Below, piece after piece: positions 20,202-28,646 of a stretch of 32,371 nucleotides of DNA. Every line of letters starts with the position of its first letter. The first letter of the stretch is position 1. Below the pieces are notes generated by a model. It saw nothing but the letters and a program-made list of their open reading frames with translations. It did no database searches and was not told where the DNA came from. Made by a program: the position numbers and the translations under genes. The stretch comes from Patescibacteria group bacterium (GTDB taxonomy: Bacteria > Patescibacteriota > Minisyncoccia > Minisyncoccales > JAHCRE01). The stretch covers positions 132,456-164,826 of the forward strand of contig JAHCRE010000016.1 in assembly GCA_020148145.1 (NCBI GenBank), given 5' to 3'.

Positions 20202-21368
20202 TCAATTAATTACTGAAACAGAAATAATATTTCTTTCTCGAGCGAAATGATACATATATAAATACCCAAGCCCTGTATACCAAAGATCGGCTTTATTTTT
20301 AATATAATCAAAGTGTTGTCGCTCCCAAGAATTTTTTTCCCAATTAATGTTATAAGGATGCATATAAATAGAATAAATTCCTCCCTGTTTAATTATTTCA
20401 TCAAATTTTTTATTAGCCTCCTTTAAACTACTTTTTTCTAAATAAATAGAATAACCAGTTGGTTTATAGAGTCCGTTTTTAAAATCCCATTTCGTGAAAG
20501 TATCTGTAATAAAACAACAGGATAATTTATCAATAAGAAATTTATTTTCTCCAAGTTTTGCTCTTACTATATCATTTCCTTGGCCATAAGGCCTCACCCA
20601 GGCATAAACATATTCTTTATCTCCATTTTTATAAGATAGATCGAGATTGTCAATTATATCGCTTTTACAACCTCTTATTTCGGAATCATAATCATCGTAA
20701 GGCAAGGAAGGATGAGTTCTTGAATGGGCAGCCACTTCAACATATCCTTGATCAATCTTGCGTTGTAAACTCTGCCAATCAGATTGCAAAACCCCTTTTT
20801 GAGTTGTGGCTGCTGGAGTGAACCAAATACCATCAGCAGCGAAAACATCAAAGGCGGCCTTAAAATCAATTGGATCTTTTTCTTTATCCTTCGCGCCCCA
20901 AAGCCCCCAATCATCCCCTACAACAACTACTGCTGCTTTTCGGTTGTCATAATATTTTGGAATTCCCAAATATTTTGAATTTACTATTTGATCTGAATTG
21001 TCAGTAATTTTTAACTGAATTTTGTCACTTGAATCATCAAAGGCTACTGAAAGGCGGACTTTATTTTGGGGATAATCAAATCTTACTACTTCAATACCAT
21101 TAAAAAAATCAGTGCTCTTTTTTTCGGAAATTTGTTGCCACTCTTGACTTTCTGTATGTCTTTTATAAACACTTAAATTTGAAGATTCTGGTGGAATTGA
21201 AAATTCATAAGTTATTGGAAAAGCCAATCCATAGTCATCATGGATTTTGGGGTCAACAGATAATTCAAAGTATTTTCTAGAAGCTTCTTTAATCCGAAAA
21301 ATAATTACTCCTAAGACAACTAAAAGGACTAATGTAGCTAGGATATATGAATTTTTAAATTTTTTCAT
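20202..21368 (-). CDS. membrane-anchored polysaccharide deacetylase-like protein (CE4/NodB fold)
   Basis: A 388-aa protein with one N-terminal membrane segment (about 8-25) and a beta-rich region up to about 140. From 143 on it shows the pattern of metal-dependent deacetylases: AAVVVVGDDWG with an Asp pair (D152, D153), VAAHSRTHPSL with HxxxH (H215, H219), VRPYGQGN (258-265), and SIYMHPYN near 333-340 for the last catalytic His. It probably removes N- or O-acetyl groups from the growing or finished polymer outside the membrane. The spacing of motifs is wider than in NodB, so it may belong to a distinct branch. Overlaps the GT2 gene by 14 nt. Confidence 0.75.
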   Translation of the reverse strand: MKKFKNSYILATLVLLVVLGVIIFRIKEASRKYFELSVDPKIHDDYGLAFPITYEFSIPPESSNLSVYKRHTESQEWQQISEKKSTDFFNGIEVVRFDYPQNKVRLSVAFDDSSDKIQLKITDNSDQIVNSKYLGIPKYYDNRKAAVVVVGDDWGLWGAKDKEKDPIDFKAAFDVFAADGIWFTPAATTQKGVLQSDWQSLQRKIDQGYVEVAAHSRTHPSLPYDDYDSEIRGCKSDIIDNLDLSYKNGDKEYVYAWVRPYGQGNDIVRAKLGENKFLIDKLSCCFITDTFTKWDFKNGLYKPTGYSIYLEKSSLKEANKKFDEIIKQGGIYSIYMHPYNINWEKNSWERQHFDYIKNKADLWYTGLGYLYMYHFARERNIISVSVIN

Positions 21369-22194
21369 TTTCCTTTTTAATTTTTAGTTCTTTTATTTTA
21401 AGATCAATGTGAAACTGTTGGATAGCTCTAAGGCAAGAGAAAATAAAACCTACTCTACCATCAAGAAAACCCAATTTTATAAAATACAAATAAATAAATA
21501 ATACAAAAGGCCTGAAAGGAATTTTATACCAGAATTTTTCTTTAAATGCTCTTTTTCTTTCCACCGGTTCACCAAGAAACGAAGGTTTTAAACTAGTCTT
21601 TTTTGTCTTAAAAAATTCCTCTGCTTCTAAAGTGGAATACCTATTATGTTTTCGTAGCCAATCTGCTAAATCTTTATGATTCTCGTGAATCATATCATTT
21701 TTAAGATAACCAACGACTCCTTGAACTATCATATGTTCATTAACAGTTCTTTCCTCATATCTTGCTTTACCTTTTTTAAACAGTCTTATATTCCAAGATG
21801 GATACCAGCCACAGTGCCGAATCCATTTTCCTAAAAATATAAATCTTCGGTTAACATAATAACCTCGAATATTATTATTCTTTTTGGAAACTTTCTCAAT
21901 TATTTCTTGTTTGAGTTGAGAGGTAATTTGTTCGTCAGCGTCTAAAATGAAAATCCAGTCGTTAGAAAAAGGTAAATTATCCAGGGCCCAATTTTTTTGT
22001 TTTGAATAGTTCTCAAAAGGGTGCTGAAAGATCTTTATGTTGGGATAGGTTTTGGCGATTTCCAAAGTTTCATCAGTGCTAAAAGAATCGACTATAAAAA
22101 TCTCATTAGCCCATCTTACACTTTCTAAGGCATATTTAATGTTTTTTTTCTCATTAAAAGTGGGAATTAAAATTGATAAATTAACTTGTTTCAT
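21355..22194 (-). CDS. GT2 glycosyltransferase (WaaE/KdtX-like)
   Basis: A 279-aa inverting GT-A enzyme. The fold begins with LSILIPTFNEKKNIKYALESV, then IFIVDSFSTDETLEIA, and the metal-binding DxD in FILDADEQIT (85-87). RFIFLGKWIRHCGWYPSWNIRLFKK and YEERTVNEHM are typical of the WaaE/KdtX branch that adds Glc to lipid-linked oligosaccharide. A hydrophobic stretch (about 228-245) may hold it on the membrane. Its stop overlaps the deacetylase gene downstream. The sugar donor and acceptor cannot be told. Confidence 0.88.
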   Translation of the reverse strand: MKQVNLSILIPTFNEKKNIKYALESVRWANEIFIVDSFSTDETLEIAKTYPNIKIFQHPFENYSKQKNWALDNLPFSNDWIFILDADEQITSQLKQEIIEKVSKKNNNIRGYYVNRRFIFLGKWIRHCGWYPSWNIRLFKKGKARYEERTVNEHMIVQGVVGYLKNDMIHENHKDLADWLRKHNRYSTLEAEEFFKTKKTSLKPSFLGEPVERKRAFKEKFWYKIPFRPFVLFIYLYFIKLGFLDGRVGFIFSCLRAIQQFHIDLKIKELKIKKENEKI

Positions 22195-22205
22195 AATTGG
22201 TCTCT

Positions 22206-22859
22206 TTACCTTGGCTTACTACATTCTACATATAACGAGGAATCCAACGAGTCATCATTATTATATTCATATTCCATATGAGCGAGAGAAAACTTTTTAC
22301 TTTTATGGGCAGGAGAACGTACAATATTAACAAACCCTGCTTCAGATAGTAGCTCTTGAAGAAATGAGAAATCAAACATAAGAAAATGTTGATTATCGCA
22401 GAGCGTGAAATTGTTGAATCTGCCACCTATGGAATTAAATTTATGCGGCCATTCACTTAATTTGTCAATTGCCTTGTTATTCCAAGCTTCAATTGCATAT
22501 TCGAGAGAGGGAACCACTATTCTCAGGCAGCCACCTGGTTTTAACACCCGATAACATTCAGTCAAAAGCCTACCTAACTGTTTAATTTTGAAATGTTCTA
22601 AGGTGTGGGAAGTATAAATACCCTCAATACTATTATCTGAAAAAGGCAGGCCAAGAGTAAGATCAAGCCAAATATCCTTCTTTCGAAAAATATTTCCATC
22701 TATATTGACCATTCCCTCAATATACTTTTGACCAGAACCAAGATGCAACCAGGTATTACGGTATTTATTACAAGAAAATAATTTGTGCCACCACAAAGAG
22801 AAAATTGATAATTTAGCAAAAGTGCCAAAATAAATACTCTTAATGAATTGACTTACCAT
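22206..22859 (-). CDS. class I SAM-dependent methyltransferase (sugar or EPS)
   Basis: A 217-aa Rossmann-type methyltransferase. WLHLGSGQKYIEGMVNIDG gives motif I (LHLGSG) and the acidic end of beta2 (D); LPFSDNSIEGIYTSHTLEHF is motif IV/post-IV with the SHTLEH often seen in EPS-cluster enzymes; LLTECYRVLKPGGCLRIVVPSL is the final helix-strand. The first 30 residues are basic and aromatic. It probably methylates a sugar hydroxyl or carboxyl during polymer synthesis. An alternative ORF in another frame (22226-22426) has no support. Confidence 0.82.
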   Translation of the reverse strand: MVSQFIKSIYFGTFAKLSIFSLWWHKLFSCNKYRNTWLHLGSGQKYIEGMVNIDGNIFRKKDIWLDLTLGLPFSDNSIEGIYTSHTLEHFKIKQLGRLLTECYRVLKPGGCLRIVVPSLEYAIEAWNNKAIDKLSEWPHKFNSIGGRFNNFTLCDNQHFLMFDFSFLQELLSEAGFVNIVRSPAHKSKKFSLAHMEYEYNNDDSLDSSLYVECSKPR

Positions 22860-22916
22860 GATTTTTGGATATATTGTTCATAGTTTTAATTATTGCCAGT
22901 TTTTTCCTAAAGCCTT

Positions 22917-24092
22917 TTAGCTATTGGCTTTACTTAATCGCTGAAAAATTGATAATAATCTTTTAACATGGGCTTCCCAGCGAAATAATTTTGACCGTTC
23001 TCGACTCTTTTCTATTAATTTTTCACGCAGTTTAGTATTAGCGATAACTAATTTTATTTTATCCACTAAATCTTCAGGATTCAAAGGTTCAAAATACAGG
23101 GCTGAGTCAGCGCATACTTCTCTATTAACTGGGATATCAGAAGCAATGATAGGAAGCCCAGAGGCCATAGCTTCAATTAAAGGGTGACCAAATGACTCAG
23201 TAAGAGTTGGCCATAAAAATATATCAGCTTTTTTATACAAACTATCAATTTTTTCATAGGGGATTTTACCGGTAAAGATAATATTATCTTTAATTTGGAG
23301 ATTGTCTAATAGTTCCTTATCTTCTTCATAAGTCGAGGTAGCCCTGGCAAGATTATCATTAAAATCTGCTGGAGTAATAAGTTGAAACTTCAAACCATGT
23401 TTTTTTAAAAGATTAAGAGCATAAAAAAGAGTTGAAAAATTTTTACGCTCAGTATACATAGTGGAATAAAGAAATTTATATACTTTTTTATTTTGAAAAT
23501 CCTTTTTTTTAATATTGATGCCTTTTTTAAATTTCTCTAAATATGTACCGTAGTGATTTATAACTATTTTTTTTTCTGGAATTTTATATAATTTCTTAAA
23601 ATCTTCGACCATGCTTGCTGTAGGAAACATTACCAAATTTGAAGATCTAGCCGAAAGATAAACAAGAAATTGTTTCAAATAAAATATAACTTTTCTCTTA
23701 AAAGAATACTTAGCGAAAATAATTTCTTTAAAATAAGGCATGGGGAGAAGATATCCCCTGACTAAAAGTAATTGTTTAACTGGACAAAATAAGGTGGCGA
23801 AGTTGGCGATAGAAAACAAAATATCTATCTTTTCTTTTTTTATTATTTTTCTTATAGCTACTTGATCCCACCAAACTCTTTTTAAATAAGATCCCTCACT
23901 GTAGAGAACAGGTAAGATTTTAATTCTTTTCGGATTAACTTCCTTAGCCGTTCGAGATGGTAAACAAATTATGTATTGATTATTAAAATCGGTTTTTTCC
24001 AATTCTTGAATCAAGTTTTTCAAATAGGTTAAAGCTCCCCCCATTTTTGAGGAAACAGCATTAATCAGGATTTTTTTATTAGAATCACTCAT
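22917..24092 (-). CDS. GT4 glycosyltransferase
   Basis: A 391-aa GT-B enzyme. The N-terminus ILINAVSSKMGGALTYLKNLIQEL has the glycine-containing acceptor loop; KVYKFLYSTMYTERKNFSTLFYAL starts the nucleotide-sugar domain, and ESFGHPLIEAMASGLPIIASD is the canonical E-x7-E helix. It probably adds one sugar of the repeat unit with retention. A 57-nt gap without features separates it from the methyltransferase downstream; 10 nt separate it from the polymerase upstream. Confidence 0.9.
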   Translation of the reverse strand: MSDSNKKILINAVSSKMGGALTYLKNLIQELEKTDFNNQYIICLPSRTAKEVNPKRIKILPVLYSEGSYLKRVWWDQVAIRKIIKKEKIDILFSIANFATLFCPVKQLLLVRGYLLPMPYFKEIIFAKYSFKRKVIFYLKQFLVYLSARSSNLVMFPTASMVEDFKKLYKIPEKKIVINHYGTYLEKFKKGINIKKKDFQNKKVYKFLYSTMYTERKNFSTLFYALNLLKKHGLKFQLITPADFNDNLARATSTYEEDKELLDNLQIKDNIIFTGKIPYEKIDSLYKKADIFLWPTLTESFGHPLIEAMASGLPIIASDIPVNREVCADSALYFEPLNPEDLVDKIKLVIANTKLREKLIEKSRERSKLFRWEAHVKRLLSIFQRLSKANS

Positions 24093-24102
24093 ATTTTAAA
24101 GA

Positions 24103-25494
24103 TTAGTCTTTAGAAAGATTCTTAAGCCTAAACAATATTCCCATAAAAAACCAGAAAAATATTAAAGTTGTGGCGTCACCAAAGATCTGGTGTCCCTTAA
24201 AGAACCAAAGGAGCATAAGAATTGAAAATAGACAAATGGAAAGACCCAAACTATATAAAGCTGTCTTTCTCAATCTCTTAAGTCGCCTTAACCAACTAAA
24301 GAATAGTTGGTCATAAAAGAAAATAAAAAGTAAAAGTCCTATAAAGCCTAATTCATATAATACCTTACCAAGGCCGCTCTCAATTCCCAATCTCTTGCTG
24401 GCAATCTCTTTTTCATACCATTCTTGACCCCCTGGTATATAGTGTAAACCCTGAGACCTTACCCCTAGCCCCAATCCAAAAAATCCAGAAAACTCTGCAG
24501 CAAAAGCAATTTCTGTTTTAGCTAGGGAAATACGATCCTTGATTGAAGATATAGAATTCCAAAAATATTCACTAATATCCTTAAAACCCAAATAGACCAT
24601 ACTTCCTGCAATTACCAAAATCAGGAAAACAACCATCAAGGAGCTACTAAGCCGGAATTTAAACAATTTTAATAATTGATATCTATAATAAATAAATATC
24701 CAAAATAGAATTCCTATTATAGATAAATACATTGGTGCTCTCCGACCACTAACAAATATTCCCAGCAAGGCAAGTATAGTCGAGGTAAATAATAGGAATC
24801 TCTGTTTTAATGAGGTTTCAGAATAAAACAAAAGCCCTAATCCCAATAGAAATAAAAAAAGGCTAAATCGAGCGTAGCGCTCAGCAGTACCAAAAATAGA
24901 AGGAACTAATTTTATCTTTCCTGCTTTAAAATAGTGTATCTCATGAGCCGCTTCTAGTGGCTGAACAAAACTAGAAGGTAGGTCATAAAAAAATATATAT
25001 TGAAAAACAGCAATTAAAGCCAAAAGAATACTAGTGTAAACCAAAATCCGACAAAACTTTATCAAACTTTCTTTTTCTGAAAACATATAATACCCAAGAA
25101 AAAGTATAGGTAAGTACCAAAGATAACTTCTGAATCCAATCGCTGCGAACCACATGTTTGGCAAATTTGGATTCAGTGCTTCCACAACACACCATCCACC
25201 AAAAATAAAAAGCCCTGCAAAGAAAGGCGGTTTCCAGATTTTTTTCTGTTTAATTATAAAAGTAGCAAAAAAGGCAAAATAGGTAAGGAGAATGAGAACT
25301 TCTTTCAAAAGCATTATTTGAGGAGGTTGGCCCGGGAAGAGTCTCCGAATAATATCTTCGAGATAAAGCCAAATAAAAATTGAGATAATACCAATACGCC
25401 ATTGACGAATTATGGCCAAAAATAGAATAACCAGGGAAGGGACAATCAATAAAAAAAGTGGGTTCTCAATAATTAGATTAAAAGGAATATTCAT
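24103..25494 (-). CDS. Wzy/O-antigen ligase-like membrane polymerase
   Basis: A 463-aa protein with about ten to twelve hydrophobic helices and a large loop around residues 320-380 (SISSIKDRISLAKTEIAF, GLGLGVRSQGLHYIPGGQEWYEKE), as in the periplasmic loop of Wzy/WaaL-type enzymes. FVSGRRAPMYLSIIG gives the conserved basic pair before the loop. It would join lipid-linked repeat units into a polymer or transfer the polymer to an acceptor. The co-occurring Wzz-like protein favours a polymerase; a ligase role cannot be excluded. Confidence 0.82.
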   Translation of the reverse strand: MNIPFNLIIENPLFLLIVPSLVILFLAIIRQWRIGIISIFIWLYLEDIIRRLFPGQPPQIMLLKEVLILLTYFAFFATFIIKQKKIWKPPFFAGLFIFGGWCVVEALNPNLPNMWFAAIGFRSYLWYLPILFLGYYMFSEKESLIKFCRILVYTSILLALIAVFQYIFFYDLPSSFVQPLEAAHEIHYFKAGKIKLVPSIFGTAERYARFSLFLFLLGLGLLFYSETSLKQRFLLFTSTILALLGIFVSGRRAPMYLSIIGILFWIFIYYRYQLLKLFKFRLSSSLMVVFLILVIAGSMVYLGFKDISEYFWNSISSIKDRISLAKTEIAFAAEFSGFFGLGLGVRSQGLHYIPGGQEWYEKEIASKRLGIESGLGKVLYELGFIGLLLFIFFYDQLFFSWLRRLKRLRKTALYSLGLSICLFSILMLLWFFKGHQIFGDATTLIFFWFFMGILFRLKNLSKD

Positions 25495-25499
25495 AAAAA

Positions 25500-26669
25500 T
25501 TAGTTATTTTCCAAGGATAAATGCTTAATAATTAGTTTTTCTAGTTGAAGAGCAGTTTTTTGCCATGTAAACATTTCTTCAACCCTTTTTCTGCCCGCTT
25601 TTCCCATGGATTTAGCCATTTCTGGATTGCTAAGTAAAGTGATTATAGCTTCAGCTAATGCCCTTGAATCTTTCCAAGGAACAAGAAATCCAGTAATTTT
25701 ATCTTGAACTATCTCTGGAATCGCTGTTGCTGAGGTAGACACAACCGGCAAACCAGAAGCCATAGCTTCCCCAATAGTTAACCCAAAACTCTCATGTTTG
25801 GTGGGAGCAACAAAAAGATAAGCATTTCGGTAATATTTATTTATTTCATCATAAGGAATGTGACCGTAATATCGGATATTCTCAGCTATCCCTAAATCCG
25901 CTATTGTCTGTATGTATGGTTCACGTTTCCCGCCCCCTAAAATATCAAGCACTACATTATTATACTTTTTGACTACTATGGAAAGTGCTCTAAGTAGAGT
26001 ATCAATTCCTTTACTGGGAACAAATCCGCTGCAATAAAGAATCCGAGGTTTTTTCTTACTCTGATTCAAAGAAAATTTTTTTGTGTCAACGCCACAATAA
26101 ATAACCACTATTTTGTCCTTAGGAATACCTAAAATTTTATGAGTTATTTTCTTCTGATATTGACTAAGACAGTGAACCACATCTGCCCTTAATAAAGAGA
26201 GTCTTTCAAAATATGAATCGCATCTGTGCAACCACTTACCTATATTCTTGGGATTAAGGTATTTTAACTTAGGTGTAAAAATTTTTTCATCTACATAAGT
26301 AGGATTTGGATGATGATATGAAGCTATATGAAATATAGAATTCTTTGAACAAAGACTTTTGAGATAACTTCCTTCTGGTCCGGTTGAAATAATTACGTCG
26401 ATTTTATTATTTTTAAGATATGACCTTAAAAATCTAATTAAAGTCCAGATATATACCAGGGACAAGGACTTCAACCAGATAACCCTATACTTTGGGTTAT
26501 TTAAAGCAGGAGGTTCTTCCTGAGCTAATTTATTTTTGATATAAATACAGACAACTTCATGCCCCAAGCCAACAAGATGATTACACATATAGTGAGTACT
26601 AATAAGACCGCCTCCAAAACTAAAACGTTGAGTAAATAAAATTTTTAGTTTTTTATCACTACTTGGCAT
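25500..26669 (-). CDS. GT4 glycosyltransferase
   Basis: A 389-aa GT-B enzyme. KILFTQRFSFGGGLISTHYMC at the start is the acceptor-side glycine loop; PRILYCSGFVPSKGIDTLLRAL opens the donor domain, VLDILGGGKREPYI follows, and ESFGLTIGEAMASGLPVVST is the E-x7-E motif. Its start (ATG 26667-26669) overlaps the end of the methyltransferase gene by 11 nt, and its stop lies 5 nt before the polymerase start, so it is translated in a tight run. The sugar is unknown. Confidence 0.9.
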   Translation of the reverse strand: MPSSDKKLKILFTQRFSFGGGLISTHYMCNHLVGLGHEVVCIYIKNKLAQEEPPALNNPKYRVIWLKSLSLVYIWTLIRFLRSYLKNNKIDVIISTGPEGSYLKSLCSKNSIFHIASYHHPNPTYVDEKIFTPKLKYLNPKNIGKWLHRCDSYFERLSLLRADVVHCLSQYQKKITHKILGIPKDKIVVIYCGVDTKKFSLNQSKKKPRILYCSGFVPSKGIDTLLRALSIVVKKYNNVVLDILGGGKREPYIQTIADLGIAENIRYYGHIPYDEINKYYRNAYLFVAPTKHESFGLTIGEAMASGLPVVSTSATAIPEIVQDKITGFLVPWKDSRALAEAIITLLSNPEMAKSMGKAGRKRVEEMFTWQKTALQLEKLIIKHLSLENN

Positions 26670-27462
26670 ACTTTTTGCTAGCTATTAAAATAGTAGTTAC
26701 TGCAAAAAAAATATTTTTGGTTGAAAAGGAGCCATAAAATAAAAAAGAAACCAACTTGCTTATCAGATAAAGAAGATTACGTATGACATAACCTGCCAAA
26801 TTTCTCCAGACAGGCCTTGATTTTCTAAATTTCTTATAGAAAGACCAAGGCACTCTCTGCCTATATCCTTCACCATAACTAATATTTTCGATGAAAAAAT
26901 TATTCTCATTTAATATCAATTTTAGTTCCGTAAGCGTGAAAGGGTGGAGGTGTTTGTAAGGATTGGGGTGAGTCTCTAATTCAAATTGTGGAAATTTATT
27001 TTTAAAAATAAAATGCCTTTTACTTCTTAAATTGTGGATATTAGGTGTTGTAAGAATTAATTTTCCCTTTGGTTTTAATACTCTAGATATCTCTTCAATG
27101 GCAAACCAAGGATTTTTTAAATGTTCTATCACCTCAATAAATGTTACATAATCAAAAAAGTTATCCGGATATGGTAGGGGGTCACAATCTGAATTAACTT
27201 CTGAAACTACAAGACCAGATTCAGTAATGTAATCTCGTTTTAATTCAGTTACATAAACTTTTCTTCTCCACATTTTTGAAACAGCTTTAGCAAAATGTCC
27301 TGTGCCACCCCCGATATCTAAAAGTTGACCAGGGCTGCATTTTTCCAGAATTTTCAAAATACTATTGTGCGTTCCGGGATATGCTGCTTCTGGCATGCGT
27401 TCAATATCGTAAAAATCTTGACTCTGCTCTATCTTTTTGACTGAAGCGATTTTTTTCTTCAT
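26659..27462 (-). CDS. class I SAM-dependent methyltransferase
   Basis: A 267-aa methyltransferase, with the start set at 27462 because that ATG overlaps the stop of the GT4 gene upstream (ATGA); the ORF can be read 22 codons longer, but that extension lies within the neighbour. Motifs: LLDIGGGTGHFAKAV (motif I, with GGGTG), VYVTELKRD with the acidic ribose contact, LPYPDNFFDYVTFIEVIEHL (motif IV, EVIEH), and RVLKPKGKLILTTPN. A hydrophobic, basic C-terminal region suggests contact with membrane-bound lipid-linked sugars. Probably methylates the polymer or a sugar intermediate. Confidence 0.83.
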   Translation of the reverse strand: MKKKIASVKKIEQSQDFYDIERMPEAAYPGTHNSILKILEKCSPGQLLDIGGGTGHFAKAVSKMWRRKVYVTELKRDYITESGLVVSEVNSDCDPLPYPDNFFDYVTFIEVIEHLKNPWFAIEEISRVLKPKGKLILTTPNIHNLRSKRHFIFKNKFPQFELETHPNPYKHLHPFTLTELKLILNENNFFIENISYGEGYRQRVPWSFYKKFRKSRPVWRNLAGYVIRNLLYLISKLVSFLFYGSFSTKNIFFAVTTILIASKKYAK

Positions 27463-28646
27463 AAACTTGGGGTTGAAATAAACTCTAATGCTTTTAAAAT
27501 TGCTTTTTCGCAAACATCGTAATTCCAATCAGAGATAATTTTCAACGACTTCTCCCCCATTTTCTTGCACTTCTCTAAATCGGAAATCAACTCTTTAAGA
27601 TATTTAATAAGCATTTCTATATTACCTTTGAGATAAATAAATCCATTTTCTTCCCGACGGACAAGGTCAACTGCGGCTGTTACTCCATCGGTAGTAATAA
27701 TAGGGAGGCTAAAACACATAGCCTCATTAATCACTAATCCCCACTTTTCTCTTATTGATGGTAAAACAAAGATATCAGCAACAACGTAATACTTGCCCAG
27801 CTCTGATTGATTTTTAAATCCCAAAAAGTAAACATTTTTAATATTTCTTTCTTTTTTATAGCTTTCTAGTCTTTCTCTATCCTCTCCTTCTCCTACAAAA
27901 ATTAGAGCAGCTTTTTCTTGAATTTTTTCAAAAGCCTTTAAAAGGTCAAAAGGGGCCTTGATTTTATAAATTTTCCCTACGTAAAGAATTATTGGAAGCT
28001 TAAATGGAATGTTAAGCTCTTTTTTAATTTTTTCTTTTTTGGGCTGCCATTTTCTTCTCTGCTCAAAAAAATAATCATTATCAACTGAGTAGGGTCCTAA
28101 AAATAACTTATGCTTAGAAACTCCGTAATATGAATAAAACTCAGAGCTGCGAGTACCAATAGGTAGAAAAGCTTTTATTCTCCGAAATAATGGTCTAAGA
28201 ACGACATTCTTTATTATTCGCCGCCATTCAGGCTGATGGGATAGAAGAAGAGTTTCTCCTCGAAATATAATTGGAGTTCGGGTTATCCAAGCTCCAAAAA
28301 AAGCTAACCAACTGGTGAATAAAGTATAACCATGAACCAAAATAGCGTTGTAGCGCTCTCTCCAAAGCTCCTTTATAATCCCGGGATTTATCAATCCCCA
28401 AAACTCAGTAGATGGATTTGGAGAGTGATTCTTAAGGAATTTATAGAAATAACCTTCCAAAAGAGGCTTATCCCATTTAACAGGAATTCCAAATTTAGGA
28501 TCTAATTTTTTATTTACGCCGAAGTCAGAACAAAAATAAACCATAAGATCTATTTTAGGATGCTCGGCCAATTTCTGGAAAAGGGGGGTTTGATAAGGAA
28601 TGGGATGAGAGGTTAAAATTGCTAATTTATATTTATTTCTTTTCAT
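27459..28646 (-). CDS. GT4 glycosyltransferase
   Basis: A 395-aa GT-B enzyme. It starts YKLAILTSHPIPYQTPLFQKL, a start common among GT4 proteins of EPS clusters; GETLLLSHQPEWRR lies in the first domain; LPIILYVGKIYKIKAPFDLL and ALIFVGEGEDRE form the donor domain, and EKWGLVINEAMCFSLPII is the E-x7-E helix (W and F variants). Starts inside the end of the fusion gene upstream (14-nt overlap). The donor sugar cannot be deduced. Confidence 0.89.
   Translation of the reverse strand: MKRNKYKLAILTSHPIPYQTPLFQKLAEHPKIDLMVYFCSDFGVNKKLDPKFGIPVKWDKPLLEGYFYKFLKNHSPNPSTEFWGLINPGIIKELWRERYNAILVHGYTLFTSWLAFFGAWITRTPIIFRGETLLLSHQPEWRRIIKNVVLRPLFRRIKAFLPIGTRSSEFYSYYGVSKHKLFLGPYSVDNDYFFEQRRKWQPKKEKIKKELNIPFKLPIILYVGKIYKIKAPFDLLKAFEKIQEKAALIFVGEGEDRERLESYKKERNIKNVYFLGFKNQSELGKYYVVADIFVLPSIREKWGLVINEAMCFSLPIITTDGVTAAVDLVRREENGFIYLKGNIEMLIKYLKELISDLEKCKKMGEKSLKIISDWNYDVCEKAILKALEFISTPSL

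Noticed and set aside
20675-20914. 79-aa minus-strand frame inside the deacetylase gene
   Set aside because: Lies in another frame across the catalytic motifs of a convincing protein and has no features of its own.
22226-22426. 66-aa minus-strand frame inside the methyltransferase gene
   Set aside because: Out-of-frame overlap without start signals or motifs.
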